Source of the DNA: Trichopria drosophilae
Taxonomy: Eukaryota > Arthropoda > Insecta > Hymenoptera > Diapriidae
Direction of reading: 5' to 3'
DNA: 64,000 bases
Assembly (NCBI GenBank): GCA_030407085.1
Contig: CM059585.1
Location: 111,093,501 to 111,157,500, forward strand
Part shown: piece after piece, positions 1 through 9,979 of the stretch
Layout: each line of letters opens with the position of its first letter
Numbering within the stretch: position 1 is the stretch's first letter
The notes under the pieces: model-generated
What the model saw: only the letters and a program-made list of their open reading frames with translations
Database searches by the model: none
Told to the model about the DNA's origin: nothing
Position numbers and translations under genes: made by a program

Positions 1-2
1 GA

Positions 3-199
3 TTAATTAAAGACAAACAATTTACACACAAAAATTATCCGGTGCCATTGTCGATGCGTGAAGCTGTGGGTTGCGAGATCCTTGAAATGGAAAGACAGGG
101 CATTATAGAAAGAGCGATAACACCACATATTAATCCACTTAGAATTGTTAAAAAGTCCGATGGTAGGATTCGAGTTTGCTTGGACGCACGGCAACTTAA
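3..199 (+). pseudogene. Ty3/gypsy reverse transcriptase, N-terminal fragment
   Basis: The reading frame is open from the window edge to 199 and translates to the start of a retrotransposon reverse-transcriptase domain. The visible landmarks are the NYPVPLSMREAV block, the GIIERAITPHINPLRIVKK block and GRIRVCLDARQLN. These match the usual 'P-lr-E-Gii-S-s-W-spvv-vkKkdG-R-c-DyR-LN' pattern of Ty3/gypsy pol proteins. The fragment runs off the left edge, so gag, protease and the LTR are not seen. It is cut at TTAA (196-199) by a 1.29-kb insertion and resumes at 1495. This is a dead retroelement remnant, not a host gene. The family call is fairly safe; the exact lineage is not resolvable. Confidence 0.75.
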
Positions 200-1490
200 C
201 CCTTTAAGGACCAAATGTACAAAAATTTGACACGAAGTTTGTCAGTATTTTTTAGTATTTAAATTCAATGAAAAAAATTGTGGTATATACGTTTCCAATT
301 GCTCGAACCCCGCTCTTTCGAATGGTGGATGGTAAAATACTGTCAATTTTAAAATGAACGAATTCCAGACCATTTTTTAACAAAAATCATGAGATTTTAA
401 AAGTTTTTTTTTCATTTATCGTTTTTTTTATCACTTATAGCATTACTATGCCTCAGTTTGGTATAAATAACGTGACAAAAATGTCTAAGCTTCAAAATGG
501 TTATATATGTTTTTATAAAATTCGAAATGGCGGTCCCGAAAATGGCACCCTAAATGAAATTTTCTTGAAAAATTTGAGAACGCTCTGACACAAAAATTAT
601 GAATTTTATAACAAAAATGATAAGAGTAATAAGTTGTTAGAATTCATCGACGAATACACTGGAATTTTGTCAGATTTTTTTTATGATATTTTGAAAAAAT
701 TTTTAATTTTTTTTTTTTTGAAAATTTTTAAATTTTACCAAAAACTCTGAAAAAATTCTAGTATACTCTTTCATGAATTCTAAGTATTTTTTGTTCTTTG
801 CAATTTTTTCTAAAAGTTGATAATTTCCGATGGAAAAAATATAAAATATATATAAATATGCAACATTCGAGATTTATTTTTCCGAAAATTATCGATTTTA
901 GGACAAAAATGCAAAGAACAAAAAATGCTTAGAATTCATCAAAAAATGTACTCAAATTTTTTCAGAATTTTTGGAAAAAAACAATTGAAAATTTTTTCAA
1001 AATATCATAAAAAAAATCTGACAAAATTCCAGTGTATTCGTCGATGAATTCTAACAACTTTTTACTCTTATTATTTTTTTTATAAAGTTCATAATTTTTG
1101 TGTCAGAGCGTTCTCAAATTTTTCAAGAAAATTTCATTTAGGGTGCCATTTTCGGGACCGCCATTTCGAATTTTATAAAAACATATATAACCATTTTGAA
1201 GCTTAGACATTTTTGTCACGTTATTTATACCAAACTGAGGCATAATAATGCTATAAGTGATAAAAAAAACGATAAATGAAAAAGAAACTTTTAAAATCTC
1301 ATGATTTTTGTTAAAAAATGGTCTGGAATACGTTCATTTTAAAATTGACAGTATTTTACCATCCACCATTCGAAAGACCGGGGTTCGAGCAATTGGAAAC
1401 GTATATACCACAATTTTTTTATTGAATTTAAATACTAAAAAATACTGACAAACTTCGTGGCAAATTTTTGTACATTTGGTCCTTAAAGGG
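200..1490. mobile_element. Palindromic piggyBac-like non-autonomous element (TTAA target)
   Basis: The element starts CCCTTTAAGGACC at 200 and ends with the inverted copy GGTCCTTAAAGGG at 1490. It is flanked by TTAA at 196-199 and 1491-1494. The two halves are inverted copies over almost their whole length, about 640 bp each, meeting near 850. TTAA duplication and CCC/GGG ends are typical of the piggyBac superfamily. No transposase is encoded; open frames inside are AT-rich chance frames. Removing the element joins the flanking retrotransposon frame up to a 1-nt frameshift, which supports a real insertion. Confidence 0.8.
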
Positions 1491-1494
1491 TTAA

Positions 1495-1536
1495 CGAAAT
1501 AATAGGGTAAACCTTCGGAAAATGCACCTCCTCGCA
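1495..1536 (+). pseudogene. Ty3/gypsy reverse transcriptase, continuation after insertion
   Basis: Directly after the TTAA the sequence reads on from the LDARQLN motif as N-E-I-I, then after a 1-nt shift as K-P-S-E-N-A-P-P. That is the region expected downstream of the LN motif in Ty3/gypsy reverse transcriptases. Homology is lost at about 1536, where another repeat begins. Confidence 0.5.
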
Positions 1537-1579
1537 AAAAAAATTTAAATTACTCTATTCCGACGTATTTTTGCCTCCT

Positions 1580-2460
1580 GATTACGAATATGACAACAAA
1601 AATTGCGGGTCGGACGTATTAAAGCTGCTATTTTAAAAAAATAGCCAAAAATCGCGTTTTTTTTTAGTTTTTTGCATTTATTTTCAAAAATACGCATCTG
1701 ATCAAAAGTGTTTCAAATAAGTTATAGAGCGGAAAATTCTCGACAAAAAAGATTCTATACATTTTTTCCGTAATTGCAACAGTAAGCCCGTAAATGAGAG
1801 TTGAAAGTTCTAATGATGGGTTTCTACCGAGTACACAGGGTCTCCCATCGAGCGCCTCCCCAGGTGACGGATAGGGGAATGCCCGCCAGTTATGGAGGGT
1901 ATCGGGGAAATAAAAAACCCAGGGCGGACCAAAATCCATACAGTCGAATCCTCGTGAGATTGGGCCCTAGTTTCACGCATTATTTTTCGAAAGGGCATAA
2001 TCAACTGCAAATTTGCAAAGGCAATGCGTGGACCTAGGGATACTTTAGTGCTACCTATCGAATAAAAGGAAGTAATATGTGTTGTGAATTTTCAGTACAA
2101 TGCGTGAACCTAGGAGGTGCTTGTGTAATGGTGGGCTCCGCCCCCCAGACCCCCTTTGATACCAACCTAACCTCCAACCACAGAGATGTCGGTGATTATT
2201 AAACCCACGTGCTACATTAGTATGTTATTTACTACAAACCTAATATCTGACCATTCACATAGCACATGGTATTGATTCTCACCCACACCAGTGTGGTTGG
2301 AGGTTAGGTTAGTATAAAAGGGGGGTCTGGGGGCGGAGCCCCCCAGCACGCAAGCACCCCCTAGATTCACAATCGGTTCGGGAATTATATCTAGCTAGTA
2401 CCCGGTAGAAACTTTTCAAAATAGCGGCTTTAATACGTCCGTCCGTAATACATTTTTGTC
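1580..2460. mobile_element. Fold-back element with GC-rich internal hairpin
   Basis: GACGTATTAAAGCTGCTATT near 1613 is inverted near 2415-2440 (AATAGCGGCTTTAATACGTC). TTTCTACCGAGTAC near 1821 pairs with the region near 2400. A second, inner pair is GC-rich: AGGTGCTTGTGTAATGG with GGGCTCCGCCCCCCAGACCCC (from 2110) is mirrored at 2310-2365, and CCTAACCTCCAACCACA (2167-2183) at 2293-2310. The left arm carries extra sequence (about 1655-1800) that resembles the interior of the Helentron-like elements at 25873 and 40363. No protein is encoded. Exact ends and any target duplication were not identified. Confidence 0.55.
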
Positions 2461-2463
2461 GGT

Positions 2464-2582
2464 TGCTCAATTGATGTTCCCTCTCCCCCCTTTCCTCCCC
2501 CAATCCCCCCCCCTTCCCCCCTCAACCCTCCCCCCCCCCCTTCCCCCCTCCCTCCCCCCCCCCCCCCTCCCTTTCCTCCTTC
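2464..2582. repeat. C-rich low-complexity tract
   Basis: A pyrimidine tract dominated by runs of C with interspersed T, abutting the fold-back element. It has no fixed repeat unit. Confidence 0.9.
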
Positions 2583-2712
2583 AATCATCGTTGACATGTA
2601 TGTATTACACAGAAACTGACCAACTTACGCAATGTGGTAAACAAATAAAAGAACCAAATCTTCGACGGCCGAAATAACGGAAATTATGTCCTTTGATTGT
2701 CAGTCTTAATTA

Positions 2713-2770
2713 TTAGTAAGGTGCTCGTTAATATCTGGAGTAGCTGCAATTTTTATCTTTAAAATATGAA
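2713..2770. repeat. Direct repeat, copy 1 (partner 3447-3502)
   Basis: The block beginning TTAGTAAGGTGCTCGTTAAT and running into GGAGTAGCTGCAATTT...TTTAAAATATGAA recurs 734 bp downstream with four or five differences. It is either a dispersed repeat or an old segmental duplication. Confidence 0.8.
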
Positions 2771-3446
2771 ATACACGATTACGCCATAGTCGAAAGGTAT
2801 GTGCTATGGAAATATTGAAACTATATAGATGAAGTTAAGGAATATTAATAGTGTGAGGAATGTTAGAAGAGACGATACGAAATAAACTTATAATATAAGA
2901 AAGCTACTGAGATATAAATGGAAAATTCAAAATAATTACAAATTTTGAAAGTGAATACTACGATTGAGATGTATTATGTTAGAAGAAGAATATCAGTGAG
3001 AGTATAATGTAATACTGGGAAAGTAATAATGTATATAAAATTATTATTAATTATGAGTAAGGGTTTAATTAATGCCTTGAGCAGAAAGTATCTTTAAAAA
3101 ATAAATATTATTCGTATATTCTACACGTTTAAGTGTGCACAGTATGAAATAAAACGGTAGATTGCTGTACTCTCAGAGTCGAAAGAAAACACTTAGAGTA
3201 ATCTTTAGGGAATAAATGTGTTCAAACATATGAACTGGAAAATATGCAAATTTCACGCATAAAATATTAGTTAACTAACGTTTCCAATATAAGATAAGTA
3301 AGATGCAGAACACAGTAAACTTGTAAGAGAAGTTTAGACTCGGAGAAATATTTCAAGTATAATAATAAATTTGAAGTGAAAATATTATCTCGATTATTTG
3401 CTAGATGTTTTTGGTATAGGTAGAATATTAGTGTAGGTATTAGTTC

Positions 3447-3502
3447 TTAGTAAGGTGTTCGTTAATATCTGGAGTGGCTACAATTTATCTTTAAAATATG
3501 AA
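3447..3502. repeat. Direct repeat, copy 2 (partner 2713-2770)
   Basis: Second copy of the block, beginning TTAGTAAGGTGTTCGTTAAT and ending TTTAAAATATGAA. No coding potential. Confidence 0.8.
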
Positions 3503-4735
3503 TTCAATATAGAGAGTGCGAGCAGCTATATTACAAAATACAATAATCAAAAACAAAACACGACGCTTTGAAGGGTACATATTGAATATTGTGAGGAATT
3601 AAATGTAAGATAAGGAATTAGATACTTACCAATCTACATTAAACAATACGTTTATTATGAATCTAGTCAACAGAATATACTTATGACTTATAAAGAATCA
3701 TATTAATAACTGTGAATGCTTTTGCCTATAATATACGACATTTCCTTCATCGGTGTGGGTAAGAAATTTCAGACACTGGCAATAGTACTCATCTCAATAT
3801 GTTGCGTTTGCACCTTTAGTCAAGATAAAACTAAAGAATCATTATTGTCATCAGTAACGTGAATGCATTCAGATTTAAGAACATATACAACATATTGTAA
3901 AGGTGTTTCAAAACTCCGATGTACTAGATGCCTATAATTAATGACGAGCAAGAGTCAGTTTTGACGCACATTTTAGTCTAAACGTGAAAATGAAAAGACT
4001 GACGTACAGTCTGCAAATACTGTAAATATGTACGTGTTACATGTATTAAAAAATTATATAATTGAACGTAATGATAGAGATACGTGTGTTAAATGATTCA
4101 TTTAATTGCATATTCATACTTTTATCACCATCATTTCCAAAACACCGCAATTAAGCTTGTTTTAGTAAAATTGTATAATGATCGTATATATATTAAATTG
4201 TTTCATTATTTACGAAAAAATCGTTGAATATTTACTCCCTTATATAAGAAATTATTCAATAATTATTGAAAGTGTGTTTATGTACCGATGTGTTTGGACT
4301 GTCGAAAAGAAACATGAAGTAAGATACAAGTAAGATAGAAGCTTTACAGATAGGTCATTGAGAATTTTTGAACTTTTCCTTTCAAAATGACTAATGTTTT
4401 AAATAGAATTAATCTATGCATGTCTTCATGTTGAATTGTTGTTTAGTCTTATATTTCATATACGGTAGCAGTCTTTTTAAGTGATTATGTATGAAAACAT
4501 CCGTTCTATAAACGATTCAATATTAATAATAATAATAATAATCTGAAATTTTAGTGCATGATGTGAAAACATGAGAAGTTTTCCATTCGTTAGTATTAAA
4601 ATACATTTACGCTTGTACTTGTTGGGTTTTCAGAATGAATTTCATTCCATAGTCGTGTGAATGTTACAACACAAGAATGTGCATACGACTCGATTTGATG
4701 TAAGAGTATTCGTATAGATGCAACAAATCGGTAGC

Positions 4736-4739
<4 letters not shown>

Positions 4740-4795
<56 letters not shown>
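4740..4795. repeat. (GA)n microsatellite
   Basis: An uninterrupted GA dinucleotide repeat of about 28 units. Confidence 0.98.
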
Positions 4796-4799
<4 letters not shown>

Positions 4800-5705
4800 T
4801 CGACAATTAAAGATGACAGTTCGAAAGTTAAATTCACTACGAATAAGGCGACCTTATTTGGGCTATTAGACGCGGTTCTAATGTGAAAGAATTTGTTATT
4901 ATCATAATGATAAATACTTTGTTGTCTTTCGTTTTGTTTTGCATTTACAGAAAGAAAGATGTAGTGTAGATAAGATGACTTAGACCATGTAAGATTTATG
5001 CATGGACTGACTTTAAGATGTAATGATTTTTATTATTTGATTTAAGACTGTATCGCTATTTAATATACATACAAAAATTAATTGTTTAAAGGATGTCAAG
5101 TTAATGACTGATCATTTTTTATTTAAAATTTAGAGATCTTTGGCACGCTCAATTGTATTATAAACCAATCGAAACTTGTATTCATAAGTCTATGCACATT
5201 TCAATTAGATCGAATATCGTAGAAAAGATTTATTCAATATTGTGAAAGTGCGGTGACCATCATACTGGTGCTAGTACTTGAAACGATTTAATATTACGTT
5301 TAACTTCTTCATCATCTGAGTATCGTAACTCACAAACTATCGAAAATCTCAAGTGTTGGCGCCCTGAAGAATCGACGTTTTTGTTACACTATGATTTGAT
5401 TTCCGATTCATAGGATTTTACGAAGAGATACTACGATCTAGAGAGAGAAAGGTACGACGTATACCCATAAGTTAGAGGTACCACGCCATATGTGGAAGTA
5501 GCAAAGAGTGTGTGTGAGAGAGAATGACGCGTCAATTAATGAAGGGGACAGGCAAATCAGTATTAGATACTAGAAATGTAGAATATTGTCGACGTGCAAG
5601 GATTCCCCGGATCTGGTAATCAGTTTATATCGAAGGGAATGTGCATTATGCATATTTCAGACAGTGATGTAGTAAAGTATGTTTTGAACGTAAAACAATT
5701 GGTTA

Positions 5706-5999
5706 ATGCACAATTATCATGGTCTACGATTGGAATCGGGCGATATACCCTTTGATGGAATCAACGAAACGTTGGAAGACATCGTTACATGTGCTCACAA
5801 GATATACATAAAAGGCGCAGACAAAAAAAGACATAGGTTGCAGGAAATTTTAGATGCTGACAATATTGTCGATATAGACATATTAGCCTGTCCATCTATA
5901 CCGAAACTCACAGGACGACAACAACGTCGATTTTCAATAAATTGCGAAAATCATACATTTAACGGAAAGTGTTCTAAAGAAAATGTTAAAATGCTTTAA
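5706..5999 (+). pseudogene. Unrecognised 97-aa open frame, probable mobile-element remnant
   Basis: A 97-codon frame in otherwise non-coding DNA. It contains IYIKGADKKRHRLQEIL, then DIDILACPSIPKL, then a C/H-containing tail (INCENHTFNGKCSKENVKML). The combination of KG-x-x-K, C-P-S and a downstream Cys-x-x-x-x-x-x-x-x-Cys/N-V-K stretch recalls uncharacterised proteins linked to mobile elements in arthropods. I recognise only the general look and cannot name a family or function. Sequence just downstream (to about 6430) contains broken coding-like pieces such as CGHTYHSQC, so this may be one end of a longer decayed gene. Confidence 0.35.
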
Positions 6000-6839
6000 A
6001 ATTGCATACATGTAAAATCTTCAAGACTAGCCTGAATCTCTTCAAAGGTCAATGAGAATTTACTATGAAGTGAAACGTCTTGCATTAATGGAAACAAAAG
6101 ACATCGAGTCTACCTATAAATTTCATGTCAACGTTTGCAGAACGTGAAATTGAAGAAGTGTGGTCATACTTATCACTCACAATGCAAATGCATCCAGATT
6201 TACGTGAATGTCGTCAATAAACGTTTTGAAACGAGTGATGATACCGCAGATAGACAACCGCCTATGATTAAAGCAACTGTATGATGGCAGCCTACGATGA
6301 ATCTATGCATTTTAGATGCACCCACATATTTCATTCTGCAACACGCAGATTCTGCAATCTCATTAAACATACCAAAAGATGGCAGCATTATCATTTCCTT
6401 TAACTTTTTACTTAACAGACACAAAACTGTGCGTAAAGATAGAAAGAAACTGTTGAATTTTACACGCTTCTCTTAGATTTTTACGTCGTCATTTCGATCT
6501 TCTTATTCTCAGAAATTTTAAAAGTGGGAAATATTAAATGAAGGTTAATTAATTATATTAGAAGCAAGTCGATACTCGTATGTGTTCGTCACTTGTGAGA
6601 AGAAAGATTCATTGTTACCGTATAGTAAAGTCTACGGGTAATTAACAGGTCGAAACTTGTATGGCGATGTTTAAGATGTCGTAAGGGATTCGCGTGTTTA
6701 TCGTCGCCGAGTGTAGACGTGTTTTCAATCAGCTCCGCGAGTATTGCAAATTACGTACCATAAATACGAGTTCTCAATTATTAACTATTTGTGACTAGAA
6801 TGGTATAAATCCGCTTAACGTGATATAGTTAATCGAAAA
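6000..6839. other. Decayed or non-coding stretch
   Basis: Short coding-like fragments up to about 6430 (for example a Cys/His peptide near 6155) are broken by stops in all frames. The remainder shows no gene. Confidence 0.4.
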
Positions 6840-7325
6840 GTGACTTTGCCCTCTTACATGGGCTTGCGAAGTGTTTCTGACTACAGGAACACGAGCAATC
6901 AAGACTTCACAATGACTTCAACTACAATGGAAAAATCTCAAAAAGTTTCCTATGCAAAAGTGGTAGAACAGTGTCAATTCCCAACAAAAGAACAAGCGAT
7001 TGTTTTGGATGCAATTGAAGGATACTCTGTACAAGAATATACCGTTACTTTAGGAAGATTAATCAACCCACGAAACATTTTATACGTCTCAAGGATTTCC
7101 CATGGAAGAATATGTTTCTATCTGTCGAGTAAAACAGTTGCAGACGAACTCACGGACAAAAAAACCACCCTAAAGATCGGGTCTAACGAGCTGGAAATTC
7201 GCCCACTAATATCAAAAGCGAAACGCATCATAATATCAAACGTATGTCCAGTAATTCCTCATTCAGTTGTAGAAACTCATTTAAAAGAGTTGGGTTTGAC
7301 ACCTGTATCGCAATTCACATCGATC
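6840..7325 (+). pseudogene. LINE ORF1/gag-like protein, N-terminal fragment
   Basis: The frame gives a polypeptide of about 160 residues. From about residue 45 it shows IVLDAIEGYSVQEYTVTLGR, then PRNILYVSRIS, GRICFYLSSKTVADELTDKK, IGSNELEIRPLISKAKRIII and SNVCPVIPHSVV. These are the hallmarks of the RRM-like gag/ORF1 proteins of insect I-type LINEs, which bind the element's RNA. Such proteins normally continue through an RNA-binding core to CCHC zinc knuckles. This one stops near 7325, exactly where a palindromic MITE begins, and the rest is not found beyond it. The RNase H-bearing LINE fragment at 16395-17590 could come from the same broad family. It is not a host gene. Confidence 0.7.
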
Positions 7326-7853
7326 ATTTAGTTTTCGTTATTAATTATATTGTTGATGAGAAAAAACATTAAAACGTACAAAAATAATTTGTTAAACAAT
7401 TAATTTTGCACATGTCAATGACTCAAATTTTCCTCCTATGGCATGTGGAATAATTTTTTTAATAAATGGATTTTAACGAATGACGGCTTATACTTTGGAG
7501 AAAATAATTTTCTACAATTTAACCTAACGATTTTTCACATTTCTGAAGCTAATGTCCCATATTTCTATTTATTAAAAAAAACTATTACTTTTCACATTTT
7601 GTAAATAATTCTAGTGAGTAGCTAAAATATTTCGAAAAATTCCGTCGGTGAAGTTGTAGTGAATACTTTTGTCGAAACAATAAGTCAGTATGCGTTAAAA
7701 TCCATTCTTTTAAAAAAATTTTCCAGAGGCGATAGGAAGAAAAGTTGAGTCGTTAACAGAAGTTGTTTAACAAATAATTAGTGTACGTTTTAATTTTTCT
7801 TCAAAAACAATGTTTCCTCTCTTCAATAATATAATTCATAACGAAAACTAAAT
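7326..7853. mobile_element. Palindromic MITE, family P530 copy 1
   Basis: TTTAGTTTTCGTTATTAATT near 7327 is inverted as AATTCATAACGAAAACTAAA at 7834-7853. AAAACGTACAAAAATAATTT near 7370 is mirrored near 7770-7790, so the whole unit is one long imperfect palindrome. A diverged sibling lies at 36600-37170. It encodes nothing. It interrupts the LINE gag fragment. The target duplication is uncertain. Confidence 0.65.
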
Positions 7854-7965
7854 TATTACAAGTATAATTAAATATTTTCTCCCACATATGATATCTAGAT
7901 CGACAATTACCTTAAAATAACCTAATGCTACATCATTTTTAAATATGAACAATTTAATATTTTAG

Positions 7966-8220
7966 ATTCAAGAAAAAGATGAAGAAATAAAGAATTTAAA
8001 TGCACAACCCCAAAGGGCGAATAAAAACATAGAGAATCTTGTGAAAAAGTTGAGTGACGAAAAAGATAAACCTATTACTAAATCCGAGCTGGAAAAAGAA
8101 TTTAAACATTTCAGCAAAACTATAATGAAAGGGATAAATGAAAGTTATCCAAAACATGATCAAGGAGGCGTAAAAGGTGACACTGCGGATTTTGAAATGC
8201 CCGACAAAACAAATGACGAG
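7966..8220 (+). CDS. Candidate internal exon of an unrecognised host gene
   Basis: An 85-codon open stretch is bounded by a TTTAG acceptor (7961-7965) and a GTAAAC donor (8221); both edges are phase 0, and the acceptor TAG would be an in-frame stop if not spliced. The peptide is highly charged and likely helical or coiled-coil (IQEKDEEIKNLNAQPQ, VKKLSDEKDKPITKSELEKE), with an acidic end. It lies upstream of, and on the same strand as, the exons at 9207-9756, so all may belong to one gene, but the phases do not join directly and at least one exon is missing from the model. Function unknown. Confidence 0.4.
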
Positions 8221-9206
8221 GTAAACACACATTGCACTTCAATTAGGGTCGTGGTTCCATGGTAAAGAAGTTCAATTTACTTATTAAAACTTAGAAATAA
8301 AAAAATTTAGTTCTGCACGTAGTTAACAACCCAGTTTTACGGGTATAGAATCGTTTGTCAAGTATAGTTTATGCTTTATTTTTTTAAGTTTTTCATTCCA
8401 GAAAATTTTAATCTACAGTGACTCAATTGTCGGCTAATGTACCCACCCGGGACTGGTTGAAACACATCGCGAAACTCTAAGACAATGGACTTAATACGAA
8501 AACAACAAATATTTCAAAATTTCAAATTTAATAATAATATTTTAAAATTGTATAAATTTAATAAAAATGAAGTTAAAACTCAAAAACTAAAAATTACGCC
8601 TACTGGATACAGTGTCTCCCCTACTCAATAATGTAAGTTAAATATTTAATTTAGAATCATAAAATCTTTTCTAAATCAATACCCTTTTTCTGAATAATCG
8701 TTCCATTATTACGTGTATCCTCCCAAATTGGATAGTAAACTCAAGGCTTTCAATTATTTCTTCTAATACTTTAAAGTCTTCTCTTTGTATTATACCTTAA
8801 TGTTATATTTTATATAATGAGATATGCCAATGACATAATGATCGGTCGACATAATGTAGTAAATCATCCTAAAAGATACAAATTAAAAATAATTTAATTG
8901 ATAGTTTAAAATTCAAGTATCACAACAGGTTTTGTAATTATTATATATCCTTTCTTAAAAATTATTAAAGAGATTCGTTTAGAGCTGATTGAGAGTTATA
9001 TGGAAAATGAGTTCGATTTACGGACTTGGTTCGATTTATTACGCTATTCCAAGATCTTCTATATTAAAATTACTCTCACTTAAGAAAAAAATTGCGGAAA
9101 AGAAAATTCTTACTTATTCGAATAACAATAACAATTTGGAAAATGTATGTATGTATGTAAATATGAATTTGAACTTACTATATTTTTTTTCGGAACGTAC
9201 CACAAC

Positions 9207-9381
9207 ATGAAAGGAGTTATGAAAAAAATTGAAACAGATCCTTCACCAAAGAAGCAAAAATGTATAAATCGTCTCTTTAAAAGATTGATTGTACGAGACA
9301 GAAATAGAACTGGCAATGTCCAAAATACTCTCGACCAGAAAGGAACAACAATGGACGAGATGAGAAAAGATCATCGTTTCG
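9207..9381 (+). CDS. Candidate exon of unrecognised gene, basic domain
   Basis: The open frame encodes a Lys/Arg-rich peptide (MKGVMKKIETDPSPKKQKC, NRLFKRLIVRDRNRTGNVQ) and ends at a strong GTAAGT donor (9382) in phase 1. The following intron is 89 nt with a TTGCAG acceptor. The start is uncertain: an ATG at 9207 is available, but the exon could begin at an upstream acceptor. The basic region could bind nucleic acid; that is inference only. Its last bases (GATCATCGTTTCG before GTAAGT) resemble the end of the next exon. Confidence 0.45.
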
Positions 9382-9470
9382 GTAAGTATTTTATGAACGT
9401 ATATTTTATGCATTATTAACCTAAACGTACATATTGTGATTCAAACTAATCTTTTGTAATGATGTTGCAG

Positions 9471-9557
9471 GAACAAACGTGAGTGATTTCACATTAAGTG
9501 AAATCTGCGCTCCGGACGAACGACCAAAGACGCCGACGATAAAAGAACATTGTTTTG
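9471..9557 (+). pseudogene. Duplicated 87-nt exon with damaged donor site
   Basis: The exon follows a GATGTTGCAG acceptor. It is 29 codons long with phase 1 at both ends and encodes GTNVSDFTLSEICAPDERPK and a short tail. Together with its preceding intron it forms a 176-bp unit repeated immediately downstream. At the aligned donor the sequence reads TTTTG-TTAAGT, where the upstream copy has TTTCG-GTAAGT, so the canonical GT is lost. A GT one base earlier would shift the frame, and reading through meets a stop. The likely mature mRNA skips it (9381 to 9647, same phase). Confidence 0.5.
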
Positions 9558-9646
9558 TTAAGTATTTTATGAACGTATATTTTGTCCATTATTAACCTGA
9601 ACGTACATATTGTCATTCAAACTAATCTTTTGTAATGATGTTGCAG

Positions 9647-9756
9647 GAGAAAACGTGAGTGATTTCACATTATGTGAAATCTGCGCTCCGGTCGAACGAC
9701 CGAAGACGCCTACGCCCAACTTCGAAGAAGAGAATTTGGGACCTCGCAGGTTGTGA
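9647..9756 (+). CDS. Candidate terminal exon of unrecognised gene
   Basis: The exon begins after a TTGCAG acceptor and ends at TGA (9754-9756). It encodes GENVSDFTLCEICAPVERPK and a 16-residue tail with PTPNFEEENLGPRRL. It is the second copy of the duplicated exon: 20 residues align with the 9471 exon with few changes. The phase-1 entry matches the donor at 9381. A possible poly(A) signal lies at 9968. I recognise no family; the repeated C-I/E-I-C-A-P-x-E-R-P-K-T-P motif is the distinctive part. Confidence 0.5.
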
Positions 9757-9967
9757 AAACCCAATGGAACTCCTGGATATGCTTTTAGAGTTTGTACCTT
9801 AAGTAAAATTTTAAGAGCATATCCAGCAATGAGGTCGTAGCTGCAGAGTGTTATATTTATTTTTGTATAGTATTTAGTAATATATTTGATAATGCCAATA
9901 TTTGTAATAGTTATATTGTAAAGACATCTATCATTTTATACATGTGCCCTAAGTTTATTAAAAAATT

Positions 9968-9973
9968 AATAAA
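9968..9973 (+). terminator. Possible poly(A) signal for the 9.2-9.76 kb gene
   Basis: AATAAA lies about 210 bp downstream of the TGA of the terminal exon. Such hexamers are common in AT-rich DNA, so support is modest. Confidence 0.3.
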
Positions 9974-9979
9974 CCATGA

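Larger units (their letters stand above)
2583..5705. other. AT-rich DNA without recognisable genes
   Basis: No coding sequence can be supported here. It holds a pair of 56-bp direct repeats (2713-2770 and 3447-3502), a (TAA)n run near 4524 and a (GA)n microsatellite at 4740-4795. Open frames are short and AT-biased. Confidence 0.6.

Noticed and set aside
2456..2677. Pro-rich 73-codon frame
   Set aside because: It is produced by the C-rich tract.
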